Part shown: positions 15,781-23,427 of the stretch, piece by piece
Numbering within the stretch: the stretch's first letter is position 1
Layout: each line of letters begins with the position of its first letter
DNA from: Segatella copri
GTDB lineage: Bacteria; Bacteroidota; Bacteroidia; Bacteroidales; Bacteroidaceae
Direction of reading: 5' to 3'
Assembly: GCF_015074785.1 (NCBI RefSeq)
Contig: NZ_CP042464.1
Location: 3,684,630 to 3,748,629, forward strand
DNA: 64,000 nt
The notes under the pieces: model-generated
Database searches by the model: none
The model's input: the letters and a program-made list of their open reading frames with translations, nothing else
Told to the model about the DNA's origin: nothing
Program-made: the position numbers and the translations under genes

Positions 15781-17010
15781 TTCAAATCCCACCTTTTTCA
15801 GGTCTTCCCAATAATGAGGATAGGATTTGCTCACTACCTCAGGATTGTTGATTTCAATCTGAGGGAACTTGAAGGCAAGAGGGGCGAAGGCAAGTGCCAT
15901 GCGATGGTCCTCGTAGGTATCGATAGGCTCGAAACTAGGCTCGCAAGTCTCGCCATCCCAAATCAGCGTGTTATCGTTCTCGTCATAAATCACGTAACCC
16001 ACCTTCTTCAGCTCCTTCTTCAAAGCCTCGATGCGGTCGGTCTCCTTGATCTTAAGACTGGCAAGACCGGTGAACTTAAACTTTACGCCCAGGGCACAGC
16101 AGGCTACAACGATGGTCTGTGCTAGGTCTGGAGAACCGCTGAAATCGTAGTCGAAACGAGGCAAGAGACAGCGCTGGACTTTCAACTTGACAGGAGAAAG
16201 AACATCACGGTTCTCAAATTCTGATTTCACGCCCAGCAGACTGAAGATGTATTTCACGACAGAATCGCCCTGCTTGGAACTGTCGAACAGACCTTCGAGT
16301 CTTACCTCAGAATCAGGGTTTCCGTTCAGCGCCATCATTTCATACCAGTAAGAAGAAGCGCTCCAGTCATTCTCGATGGTGTAGTCGGCTAGGCAGCTGT
16401 AAGGTTGTGGCTTAACGGTGATGGTATCCACATCGGTCCATTCTGCACAGGCTCCGAAGTTCTGCATTGTCCACAGCGTGAGGTCGATGTAAGGACGTGA
16501 TGCTATCTCGCCCGTCAGTTTCAGTTCCAGACCGTTTTTCAGGATAGGACCAATCATCAGCAGCGCCGAGATATACTGCGAACTGATGTTTCCCACCACT
16601 TCGAGATGTCCACCTTCCAATGGCTTACCAACGATGTGGAGTGGAGGATAGCCCTCTTTCTTTTCATACTGTATATCAGCTCCGAGGTAGCGCAGGGCAT
16701 CTACCAGGATAGCAATAGGGCGGTTCTGCATGCGCTCGGTACCTGTGATGGTATGCTCGCCCGGTGTAGCAGAAAGATAGGCGGTCATAAAGCGCATGGC
16801 AGTACCGGCAGCCTTGATGTTGATGACATCAGGCATATCGCGCAGTGCCGCAATGATGACTTCTGTATCATCGCAATCGCTCAGGTTGTGGGGCTGCAAC
16901 TTGCATCCCGCCATGGCATTGATTACCAATGCACGGTTGCTGATACTCTTGGAAGCTGGCAAGTTGATACTTGCATTGAGTTGGCGTGGAGCCTTGATTG
17001 TATATTTCAT
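15766..17010 (-). CDS. aroA: 3-phosphoshikimate 1-carboxyvinyltransferase (EPSP synthase)
   Basis: This 414-residue enzyme of the shikimate pathway joins phosphoenolpyruvate and shikimate 3-phosphate. Visible motifs are LPASKSISNRALVINAMAG (about 17-35), GTAMRFMTAYLSATPGEHT (about 69-88), the RMQNRPIAILVDALRYLGA segment, and LKIKETDRIEALKKELKKVG, with GTCEP-like substrate contacts near the end. Length is normal for the family. It follows the metzincin lipoprotein gene by about 40 bases on the same strand. Confidence 0.95.
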   Translation of the reverse strand: MKYTIKAPRQLNASINLPASKSISNRALVINAMAGCKLQPHNLSDCDDTEVIIAALRDMPDVINIKAAGTAMRFMTAYLSATPGEHTITGTERMQNRPIAILVDALRYLGADIQYEKKEGYPPLHIVGKPLEGGHLEVVGNISSQYISALLMIGPILKNGLELKLTGEIASRPYIDLTLWTMQNFGACAEWTDVDTITVKPQPYSCLADYTIENDWSASSYWYEMMALNGNPDSEVRLEGLFDSSKQGDSVVKYIFSLLGVKSEFENRDVLSPVKLKVQRCLLPRFDYDFSGSPDLAQTIVVACCALGVKFKFTGLASLKIKETDRIEALKKELKKVGYVIYDENDNTLIWDGETCEPSFEPIDTYEDHRMALAFAPLAFKFPQIEINNPEVVSKSYPHYWEDLKKVGFEISEE

Positions 17011-17051
17011 TTTCTTCTTGTTTCTCTTTTTTTTATACTCTTCTGATTTTG

Positions 17052-18260
17052 CTATTTCTCAGCCTTCAGTATCCGGATGTCCTTGATGCTGACAGCCTTT
17101 TCCTTGGCATATCGGATAGGGAGGTCATCTTCCGTTTCCGGCATCTCATCCCATGCACGGGTTCTCGGACGAATCTTCTTCGGACCCGGTATCAGGGGCG
17201 AATAATACAGAACCTGACGGATGCGGTTTGCCTGTTCTGGGGTGAAACGCATGCTGTAACAGATGCTGTAGTCCATCAGATTGTCTGACTGCCATTCCCC
17301 ATTCTTGCTGTTGGTGCGTTTGGCAAGCTCTCGCATGCTGAGCGTGGTATCCTTTTTGATGGCTTGTGCTTTACTGACATAGTCTGTCAGCCATTTGCCG
17401 TATGCTATTCGGTTGTAGCTTGGTGTATCATCGCAATAGTCTGAGTCGTCATCATCATCGGCAGCCTCTGATTTGTCTTTCACAGTCTTTTCTGAGAAAC
17501 TGTGGAAGAGACCCAGATAATGCCCCAGTTCGTGAGCCAGCGTAGCATTCGGGTCGGCTGTATTGTAGGTATATCCCTTATGATTCTTATCTGTGGTATA
17601 CCGGGTTCCTTCTTGATCCCTTCCCACATAGATAGAATTGAGCGAAACGCAATATGGAAATTTGCCCGGTTTGCTCAGCGGGTAGTTCTTGCCGTTGCTC
17701 AAACCATCTATCTGTGGATAGCCGCCTACCTGATAAGGCAGATGACTGATGCCCAGCGTGGTGCTGTTTTTATCGGTCTTCTTGAAGGCATATACCATCA
17801 CATTGATGTAGTTGTTCTGGTCCCAGCAGTACTTTACATAATTCTTGTCCTTCATGAAACTCTCGCAGTCGAACTCCGATTCTGAAACCTTGATATATTC
17901 CACACCCGGTGTACTGAGTCTCTTGCCGCTCTCATTCTTCTCAGCCAGTTCGAACAGGATATGCAGGTTCTCGCTCGGGATGGTATCCATCTGATAGTTG
18001 TAGACATCACCCTGATAAAGTTCGTTCACATTGGAGAGAATCTCCTTGAGACGGGTATACTCGATGTATTGCGTGGTGTTACTGTAGAAGACATGGAAGA
18101 TGACAGGCAGATGATAAACATAATCATCGCCTGTAATGATATCTGTGTCACGGTCTTGCCCGTTGGATCTGATAGGGTCGCCGATAGAGCCTTCGGTATC
18201 CTTGCATGATGCAAAGCTGAGGACGGTGAGGGCGATCATGAAATAAAGAATTTTTCTCAT
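17052..18260 (-). CDS. Zinc metalloproteinase lipoprotein, M43/BF0631 type
   Basis: This 402-residue lipoprotein has lipobox LSFASC (Cys19). The metzincin zinc motif HELGHYLGLFH is at 243-253, and MDYSICYSMRFTPEQANRI serves as the Met-turn region. It matches the Bacteroidota 'metzin BF0631' lipoprotein group (from memory). It would be anchored in the outer or inner membrane and cleave unknown protein substrates. It is the first gene of the minus-strand run, with a promoter at 18290-18297. Confidence 0.88.
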   Translation of the reverse strand: MRKILYFMIALTVLSFASCKDTEGSIGDPIRSNGQDRDTDIITGDDYVYHLPVIFHVFYSNTTQYIEYTRLKEILSNVNELYQGDVYNYQMDTIPSENLHILFELAEKNESGKRLSTPGVEYIKVSESEFDCESFMKDKNYVKYCWDQNNYINVMVYAFKKTDKNSTTLGISHLPYQVGGYPQIDGLSNGKNYPLSKPGKFPYCVSLNSIYVGRDQEGTRYTTDKNHKGYTYNTADPNATLAHELGHYLGLFHSFSEKTVKDKSEAADDDDDSDYCDDTPSYNRIAYGKWLTDYVSKAQAIKKDTTLSMRELAKRTNSKNGEWQSDNLMDYSICYSMRFTPEQANRIRQVLYYSPLIPGPKKIRPRTRAWDEMPETEDDLPIRYAKEKAVSIKDIRILKAEK

Positions 18261-18289
18261 GCGCGTACCTTATATTATATATTTTCGTG

Positions 18290-18297
18290 CAAAAATA
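18290..18297 (-). promoter_or_regulatory. Promoter -7 box of the metzincin/aroA run
   Basis: On the minus strand this reads TATTTTTG, followed by CAC, about 30 bases before the metzincin start. Confidence 0.5.
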
Positions 18298-18581
18298 CAA
18301 AAATAAAAGAAGATAGGCGAGAAATATCCTGAAAAAGTTTCTCAAAATGCCAAAAAACTTGTGCTTTCATCTTCTTGATGTATGTCAATTCAGTTACATT
18401 TTGTAAACTTGGCTCCATGAAAATAGCGTTTTGTAAGGTATGTCTTCGTGCAATATGCGAAATTTTAGGCTATGAAATTGCAAATTGTAAGATTGTGTGC
18501 GTTCTAAAGCAAAAAGTATAACTTGACCAAAAAATAAGATAAAATAGCGTTAAGGAATTATGAACTTTTCGAAAATCGTTG
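18298..18581. other. Divergent intergenic region
   Basis: AT-rich DNA between two divergent genes. I see the two -7 boxes at its edges (18290-18297 and 18582-18589) and nothing else that can be supported. Confidence 0.4.
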
Positions 18582-18589
18582 TATCTTTG
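18582..18589 (+). promoter_or_regulatory. Promoter -7 box TATCTTTG
   Basis: A TAnnTTTG match followed by CACC, 53 bases ahead of the ATG at 18642. Confidence 0.55.
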
Positions 18590-18641
18590 CACCAGAAAAA
18601 GAAACAATGACAATAAAAATAACATCCTAAAAATAAACGAT

Positions 18642-19148
18642 ATGAAACGAATGATATTATTCTCATTGATGGCTTTGATGACCATAGCAGCTTTCGGTCG
18701 TAAGCACGTAGAGAATGCAACAGTTGTAGCTGACACTATTTTCTATGCAGAAAATATGAGCAATGTAACCAGTGCAGATCAGGCTAGTTATTACAGACTG
18801 CTGATGACTACTGGTTCAGGCCTTAACAAGAAGGACGTTTTCCAGGACTTCTATATGAACGGTAATCTCCGTGCTGAAGGTGGTTATAGTTTTATCGACC
18901 TCGGCAACGATCGCAATACTATCTTTAATGGTGAGGTTACTACCTATTATAAGAATGGTAAGGAGAAGTGGCATGGCAAGTATGTCAATGGCAAGCGCGA
19001 AGGCTACTTCACACTCCAGCTCCGTGAAGGCGGTGTAGCTGTCGTTCAGTTCAAGAATGGCAAGTCAATTCACGATTACTTCATGGTAACTTACAAGGAC
19101 GGTACTTCTGAGAAGAGAAATCTCTCTGAGTTGAAGCAGTTCATGTAA
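18642..19148 (+). CDS. Secreted MORN/YwqK-like repeat protein
   Basis: The 168-residue protein has a signal peptide (MKRMILFSLMALMTIAAFG, cleavage near residue 19-20). Its C-terminal half has MORN-like hairpins: GEVTTYYKNGKEKWHGKYVN, GKREGYFTLQLREGG, VTYKDGTSEKRNLSEL. The YYKNGK..GKYVNGKREG pattern is shared with YwqK-type proteins; function is unknown. The start at 18642 gives a proper signal peptide and lies after the -7 box, unlike an in-frame ATG at 18579, which lies upstream of the box. A terminator follows at 19245. Confidence 0.75.
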   Translation: MKRMILFSLMALMTIAAFGRKHVENATVVADTIFYAENMSNVTSADQASYYRLLMTTGSGLNKKDVFQDFYMNGNLRAEGGYSFIDLGNDRNTIFNGEVTTYYKNGKEKWHGKYVNGKREGYFTLQLREGGVAVVQFKNGKSIHDYFMVTYKDGTSEKRNLSELKQFM

Positions 19149-19244
19149 TCAGAAATAAGCAACTATGTAGTTTTTGTTACTTCATTGAATTAGAAGAAAA
19201 TCTCTCTTATATAAATTAAAATTTTATGTTGATATGACCAATAT

Positions 19245-19284
19245 GGGGATGGCTTCCGTGAGGAAGGTGCATCCCCTTTTTTTG
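19245..19284 (+). terminator. Intrinsic terminator
   Basis: GGGGATGGCTTCC pairs with GGAAGG-TGCATCCCC and is followed by seven T. It closes the MORN-like gene. Confidence 0.75.
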
Positions 19285-19286
19285 TT

Positions 19287-19303
19287 GGGGGTGTGCCATA
19301 AGT
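19287..19303 (+). repeat. Terminal-repeat-like sequence, copy A
   Basis: GGGGTGTGCCATAAGTC. With its continuation it matches, over about 26 positions, the reverse complement of the sequence ending at 24950 (copy D). It is therefore a candidate outer end of an accessory segment. Confidence 0.5.
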
Positions 19304-19317
19304 CTGGACAATAGTTG

Positions 19318-19405
19318 GTGCATAACAGTTGGGCAACGCATGCACAACAGCTGTTGTGCATGCGCATATCAGCTGTTATGCAAGCGCACAACAGCTGTTG
19401 TGCGG
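19318..19405. repeat. 22-bp-phased palindrome array centred on CAGCTG
   Basis: Four consecutive 22-bp units. Three carry palindromes centred at 19350.5, 19372.5 and 19394.5, exactly 22 bp apart. The first palindrome is perfect over 26 bp (19338-19363), the third over 18 bp (19386-19403); both contain CACAACAGCTGTTGTG. The middle one (19364-19381) has one mismatched pair on each side. This looks like a set of binding sites on one face of the helix. Confidence 0.75.
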
Positions 19406-19548
19406 CCGAAGATACTGACTGTCTCAACAACATATCCTATCTCTTCCAGCAACTTATCCTATCTCTTTCAACAACTTATCTTATCTCTTCCAGCAACAGA
19501 TTCTATCTCTTTCAACAACATGACCTATATTTACCAACAACAAGAAGG
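19406..19548. repeat. 22-bp tandem repeats CAACTTATCCTATCTCTTCCAG
   Basis: The 22-bp period of the palindromes continues in phase into units of the form CAACTTATCCTATCTCT followed alternately by TCCAG or TTCAA, running to about 19547. There are about five clear copies. It is not a CRISPR: there are no unique spacers. Confidence 0.75.
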
Positions 19549-19562
19549 AGGGTGTGTCATAA
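19548..19562 (+). repeat. Terminal-repeat-like sequence, copy B
   Basis: GAGGGTGTGTCATAA directly before the AraC-type fragment, in the same orientation as copy C at 23351. Confidence 0.5.
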
Positions 19563-19563
19563 A

Positions 19564-19974
19564 TCAATAGCTCGCATACTTCTGGGCTGCATTGAACTTG
19601 ATGACAGAGAAGAAACTTTACAATCACTGCGTTCAGAAAGGCGGCAGAAGATCGTCCGTGAGAAGTTGGATGAATGGTGTGCTACCAAGGGTTATAGGGA
19701 TACGTCGCTGAATATGATTACCCTGTCACGTTCGTTGGATATCAGCAGATACGAGTTGTCGCGCTACCTCTCATCCTGTCTCAATACCACCTTCCGCCCC
19801 TGGCTTGCCGAGGTGCGTTTTGAGGCTGCCAAGAAGATGATGTTGGATAACCCCGACTTCGGTAATGACATCATTTCTGCCGAGTGCGGCTTCTCTTCCC
19901 GTACCCATCTCTACCGTATGTTCAAAGAGAAAGAAGGCTGCTCTCCTACGGCTTGGAGAGAGAAAAACTGTTAA
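19564..19974 (+). pseudogene. AraC-type regulator fragment (C-terminal HTH)
   Basis: The last ~135 codons encode an AraC-type double HTH: LNMITLSRSLDISRYELSRY, LSSCLNTTFRPWLAEVRFEA, ISAECGFSSRTHLYRMFKEK, GCSPTAWREK. The sensor or membrane N-terminus expected for this type is missing. Upstream the frame stays open through the tandem repeats to an ATG at 19315, but that part reads as repeat-encoded low-complexity sequence. The junction falls at the GAGGGTGTGTCATAA copy, which suggests the 5' part was lost by insertion or recombination there. It could still make a DNA-binding protein if translated from a repeat-derived or internal start. Confidence 0.6.
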
Positions 19975-19986
19975 AAAGTATGTATT

Positions 19987-20060
19987 AGGTGTCGCATTCC
20001 CCACGAATGAGACACCTTTTTTGTAGGAATGCGACACCTATGTGGGGGAATGCGACACCT
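19987..20060. promoter_or_regulatory. Competing hairpins with three GAATGCGACACCT copies
   Basis: AGGTGTCGCATTC (19987-19999) can pair with GAATGAGACACCT (20005-20017, followed by six T, a terminator), with GAATGCGACACCT at 20027-20039, or with the same word at 20048-20060. The copies start 22 and 21 bases apart. The first pairing ends the AraC-type transcript. Whether the others act as an antiterminator is inference. Confidence 0.5.
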
Positions 20061-20078
20061 TGTTTCAAAGAAAAACAC

Positions 20079-20086
20079 TATATTTG
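20079..20086 (+). promoter_or_regulatory. Promoter -7 box TATATTTG
   Basis: A TAnnTTTG match followed by CACC and the ATG at 20091. The spacing means a start site at or next to the ATG, so the mRNA may be nearly leaderless, or the box may not be used. Confidence 0.4.
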
Positions 20087-20090
20087 CACC

Positions 20091-20351
20091 ATGAAAAGTA
20101 TAATAGAATCATTAGCCAAAGAAGAACAGGCTATCCTGATAGTAGCTCTGTTTCTCCTCATTTATGTTGGCATCATGATTAATGTCATGGTGAGGGAATA
20201 TAGGACCTATCTTGATGATTACCCGATGTGTCATTTCAGCCTGGGTGATTTCATCAGGAGAGGGCGTTTCTATATCTGCCTCATTCTCGGCGTAGTGTTT
20301 ATCACGTTCGTGTGTCTGGTAGTCAGTCTGATGGCAATCAGTATTCAGTAA
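20091..20351 (+). CDS. Small two-helix membrane protein, unknown
   Basis: The 86-residue protein has two membrane helices (about 13-32, AILIVALFLLIYVGIMINVM, and 61-82, FYICLILGVVFITFVCLVVS) joined by a charged loop (REYRTYLDDYP). No family recognised. The start at 20091 is preferred over an in-frame ATG at 19989 because that one lies inside the preceding hairpins and before the promoter box. Confidence 0.55.
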   Translation: MKSIIESLAKEEQAILIVALFLLIYVGIMINVMVREYRTYLDDYPMCHFSLGDFIRRGRFYICLILGVVFITFVCLVVSLMAISIQ

Positions 20352-20390
20352 TTTCTTGATAAAAAATAATAACAAATATAATATTTAATT

Positions 20391-23099
20391 ATGAAACATT
20401 TTTCAAATCAATCCAATGGGTCGCACGTCGGCCGTATGAACAATGGGGGGGTAATCCGTAGATTCGCTCTGTTCCCATTGATGTTGCTCATGTTGTTGCT
20501 TCTGCCAGCCAATATGGTGGCGGAGACTGATTACGACACGTCTGTAACGCTTAAAGAGTTAGCAGGTAACCCTGTGGGCTACAAGGGTGAGACTTACGCT
20601 AATCTCTTTGATGGCAAAAAGGAAGACGGCAATTTCTCTAAGTGGTGCTGCGAGTTTAGCGGCAGCGCCTATGTCATCTTAGAAGCCAGCAAGGCAGGAA
20701 TTCCTGTGGGCTACATCATCACTACGGGTAATGACAATGCAAATCCTAAATGTGGAGGTCGCAATCCGTTGTCATGGAAACTCTATGGCAACAACGAAGG
20801 CAAAGAAGGCGCTTGGACGCTTATCGATAAGGTAGAAAATGACAAGGTGCTCCAGGATAAGAACTATGCTTCGTACAACTTCGACTGCAAATGTTCTACC
20901 TCTTATCAATATTTTAAATGGGAAATCTCGGCTATTCATAGTGGAAGCCTATTGCAGGTAGGCGAGTTTGAACTCAAACTCAAAACCTGTACTCACCTGA
21001 AAGCCGATGGCTCGTCTGCTCTTGGCGCAGCAATCAAAACCGTAGAACCTACTTGCACAGAGCATGGCTATACCACAAAAGAATGCTCTCTCTGTCATTT
21101 AATTGTGAATGAATATTTGAATCTTAAGCCACACACTCTCACTCATCATGCACTGAAAGCTGCTACATGTACAGAGGCTGGTAACATAGAATACTGGCAG
21201 TGCAGTGTATGCAACAAACTCTTCAGCAATGAAGCCGCAACTCAAGAGATTACTGATGCTGCCAGCCTTGAGATTCAAGCAAAAGGTCATCAATACAACA
21301 GTGAAGGCACTTGTACAAAATGTAACGCAAAAGGACCTCGCTATACTTTGTTCGATGGTTTGGATGGTATAACCGATGTTACCTTTACTTGCAATGGTGA
21401 TTATCCTTGGAAGATGCTGGACTTGGGAGACGAAGGAATGTCTGAGGTCTCTTCCTATATTACAGATGAAAGCATAGGACTGATGTCAAATAATTATGAG
21501 ATGGATTACAGTACATCTGAAATTGTAATCAAATTCAATGTAGAAAAGCCTATATTATTTTCATTTAAATATCTAATTTCGGCAGAGTATTTTGACAAAT
21601 TCATTATTACTTTAAATGGCAAAATGCTTGATGAAATTAGAGAAACAAACCAAAAAGTGTATAAAAGCATTTTAAATAAGGGTGAATATTCTTTGACATT
21701 ATCTTACGAAAAAGACGGGGATATAAGTGATGGTGCTGACCGCGCAATCATATACGATCTGAACACGGCAACCACTATTGATGACTATATCGCAGATTAT
21801 GAATCGTCTAACAATACAATTACATTCAAAAAAATCAATTCTGACAATCTGGGAGCTCTTGATTCAAACCATACAGTTATAGTGTGTAATGAACCGACGG
21901 TGAATGATGTGTGCTCTTTTTTAGGGATAAAGTACTCAGATATCAAGAGTGTCGTTTTCGATGAGAGTTTCATTACATACACTCCAACATCGTTGAATAG
22001 TTTCTTTAGAGAACTCAATAGCTTGCAAACTATTACAGGTCTTAAATATTTGAATACAGCGAATGTGACGGATATGGGATGTATGTTCTATAATTGTCAA
22101 AATCTCAATTCGCTCGACCTTACTAGCTTCAACACTCCGAAGGTGGAGCATATGTCCTATATGTTCCTTAACTGCTACGCTCTCACAACCATCTACGCCA
22201 GCGACAATTTTGTTACGGGAAAGGTTACTGATGGTTCTAGAATGTTCTCGGGCTGCACAAACCTCAAAGGTTTTATACATTATATGAGTAACCCAGACAA
22301 AATCGACCAAACCTACGCCAACTACAAGACTGGCTATTTCACCAAGCTGGTAGGCAAGAATGGCGATGAGAAGATAGGAGCAACGGGAGAAACTCTTGCT
22401 ACGGATAATCTCGTTCTTGACGATGGCAAGGACTTCGTGGCTTACGAGCCATTCGCAGCCAAGGCTGCATCTTACAGCCGCACTGTAGAAGGTACTACCT
22501 GGGCAACGCTCTGCCTGCCTTTCGAGGTATCTCTCGATGGTCAGAACTTCCGTGCCTTCAAACTCCTTTCGGCTGATGAGGGTACAGAAACCGTAGAACT
22601 CGAAGAGATAGAGACAAGCATCGAGGCTGGTACTCCTGTTATTATCAAGATGAAGGATGGAGAAACAAAGCTCGACTTCACTGTAGCCAACAAGGAGATT
22701 GCAAATGAAGTAAAGACAGCAGAAACAGATAATGGCAACTATCAGCTCCAGGGACTCTATACCCAGAAGGAGTTCAGCAAGGATACTGATAACAACTGCT
22801 ACATCGTGAAGGGCGACAAGCTGATGAACCCAGCCAAACTGTTGGGTACATCAACAAAGTCTGTGGGCAGCAAGCCTTTCCGTGCTTACATGGTAGATAA
22901 CTCTTCTGCTCCTGCAGCTGGTGCCAGAATGTTCAGCATCAGCGTCGGCGGCAGCACCACAGCCATCGAGCAGTTGGAGTCTACAGCAGATAGCAAGGCA
23001 GAATACTACGACCTCCAGGGCCGTCGCCTACAGAATTTGCAGAAGGGTGTGAACATCGTGAAGCGTGGCGGCAAGACCATGAAGGTTATCATCAAGTAA
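20391..23099 (+). CDS. BspA-like surface protein with discoidin-like N-terminal domain
   Basis: This is a 902-residue exported protein. A long N-terminal signal sequence ends near residue 44 (LLLLPANMVAE). A discoidin (F5/8 type C)-like region follows at about 55-200 (YANLFDGKKEDGNFSKWCCEF, PLSWKLYGNNEG). Then come CxxC-bearing modules (about 205-315; ECSLCHL, QCSVCNKLF, CTKCNAKG). A short BspA/DUF285 block lies at about 550-640 (MGCMFYNCQNLNSLDLTSFN, MSYMFLNCYALTTIY, RMFSGCTNLKGFI), and the tail YDLQGRRLQNLQKGVNIVKR is common on Prevotella secreted proteins. BspA-type proteins bind host or bacterial surfaces (family knowledge). It is followed after 24 bases by a 55-residue peptide gene. Confidence 0.8.
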   Translation: MKHFSNQSNGSHVGRMNNGGVIRRFALFPLMLLMLLLLPANMVAETDYDTSVTLKELAGNPVGYKGETYANLFDGKKEDGNFSKWCCEFSGSAYVILEASKAGIPVGYIITTGNDNANPKCGGRNPLSWKLYGNNEGKEGAWTLIDKVENDKVLQDKNYASYNFDCKCSTSYQYFKWEISAIHSGSLLQVGEFELKLKTCTHLKADGSSALGAAIKTVEPTCTEHGYTTKECSLCHLIVNEYLNLKPHTLTHHALKAATCTEAGNIEYWQCSVCNKLFSNEAATQEITDAASLEIQAKGHQYNSEGTCTKCNAKGPRYTLFDGLDGITDVTFTCNGDYPWKMLDLGDEGMSEVSSYITDESIGLMSNNYEMDYSTSEIVIKFNVEKPILFSFKYLISAEYFDKFIITLNGKMLDEIRETNQKVYKSILNKGEYSLTLSYEKDGDISDGADRAIIYDLNTATTIDDYIADYESSNNTITFKKINSDNLGALDSNHTVIVCNEPTVNDVCSFLGIKYSDIKSVVFDESFITYTPTSLNSFFRELNSLQTITGLKYLNTANVTDMGCMFYNCQNLNSLDLTSFNTPKVEHMSYMFLNCYALTTIYASDNFVTGKVTDGSRMFSGCTNLKGFIHYMSNPDKIDQTYANYKTGYFTKLVGKNGDEKIGATGETLATDNLVLDDGKDFVAYEPFAAKAASYSRTVEGTTWATLCLPFEVSLDGQNFRAFKLLSADEGTETVELEEIETSIEAGTPVIIKMKDGETKLDFTVANKEIANEVKTAETDNGNYQLQGLYTQKEFSKDTDNNCYIVKGDKLMNPAKLLGTSTKSVGSKPFRAYMVDNSSAPAAGARMFSISVGGSTTAIEQLESTADSKAEYYDLQGRRLQNLQKGVNIVKRGGKTMKVIIK

Positions 23100-23123
23100 T
23101 AAAAAATAGTAATAAAAATAGAT

Positions 23124-23291
23124 ATGAAAAAGAAAAGATATATCAAGCCAGTGGTTAGCGTCATGGAAATGGAAACCACAGCCATCCTCGCCGGCTCTGT
23201 TATCCAGAAGGCGTCAGAAGCGGATTACAGCGACGAAAAAGTGAAGGATTTCTGGGATAATGAAACTAATAAGGGAATTTGGGCAGACTAG
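23124..23291 (+). CDS. 55-residue peptide with conserved KKxYIKPxV leader
   Basis: The ATG at 23124 opens a 55-codon frame starting MKKKRYIKPVVSVMEMETTA followed by ILAGSV and an acidic C-terminus (SEADYSDEKVKDFWDNETN). Short Prevotella/Bacteroides peptides often share this 'KK.YIKP.V.V.E.E....LAGS' head with a variable tail. It resembles the leader-plus-core layout of natural-product precursors, with AG as a possible cleavage point (inference). No maturase, peptidase or exporter is adjacent. It is probably co-transcribed with the surface protein, and a hairpin follows at 23311. Confidence 0.6.
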   Translation: MKKKRYIKPVVSVMEMETTAILAGSVIQKASEADYSDEKVKDFWDNETNKGIWAD

Positions 23292-23310
23292 CCCCAGATT
23301 CTCTATCGTA

Positions 23311-23340
23311 CCCCCAGGCTTCACATCTGATGCCTGGGGG
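23311..23340 (+). terminator. Terminator-type hairpin without T-run
   Basis: CCCCCAGGC pairs perfectly with GCCTGGGGG around a 12-base loop. It is followed by CAACATAAAA, so termination strength is uncertain. Confidence 0.55.
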
Positions 23341-23350
23341 CAACATAAAA

Positions 23351-23366
23351 AGAGGGTGTGTCATAA
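23351..23366 (+). repeat. Terminal-repeat-like sequence, copy C
   Basis: AGAGGGTGTGTCATAA; its exact reverse complement lies at 24935-24950. The pair brackets the IS110 element and the nested palindrome. Confidence 0.6.
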
Positions 23367-23427
23367 ACCACATCCCATACGCCCTGTTTTACTCTAATTG
23401 AGCAAGCTTTGAGCGTATTTTTTAACG

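Noticed and set aside
19406..19548. Possible CRISPR array
   Set aside because: The units are contiguous 22-bp tandem repeats without unique spacers, and no cas gene is near.
19315..19563. Coding N-terminus of the AraC-type protein
   Set aside because: The frame is open but is made of 22-bp repeats, giving low-complexity residues unrelated to the family.
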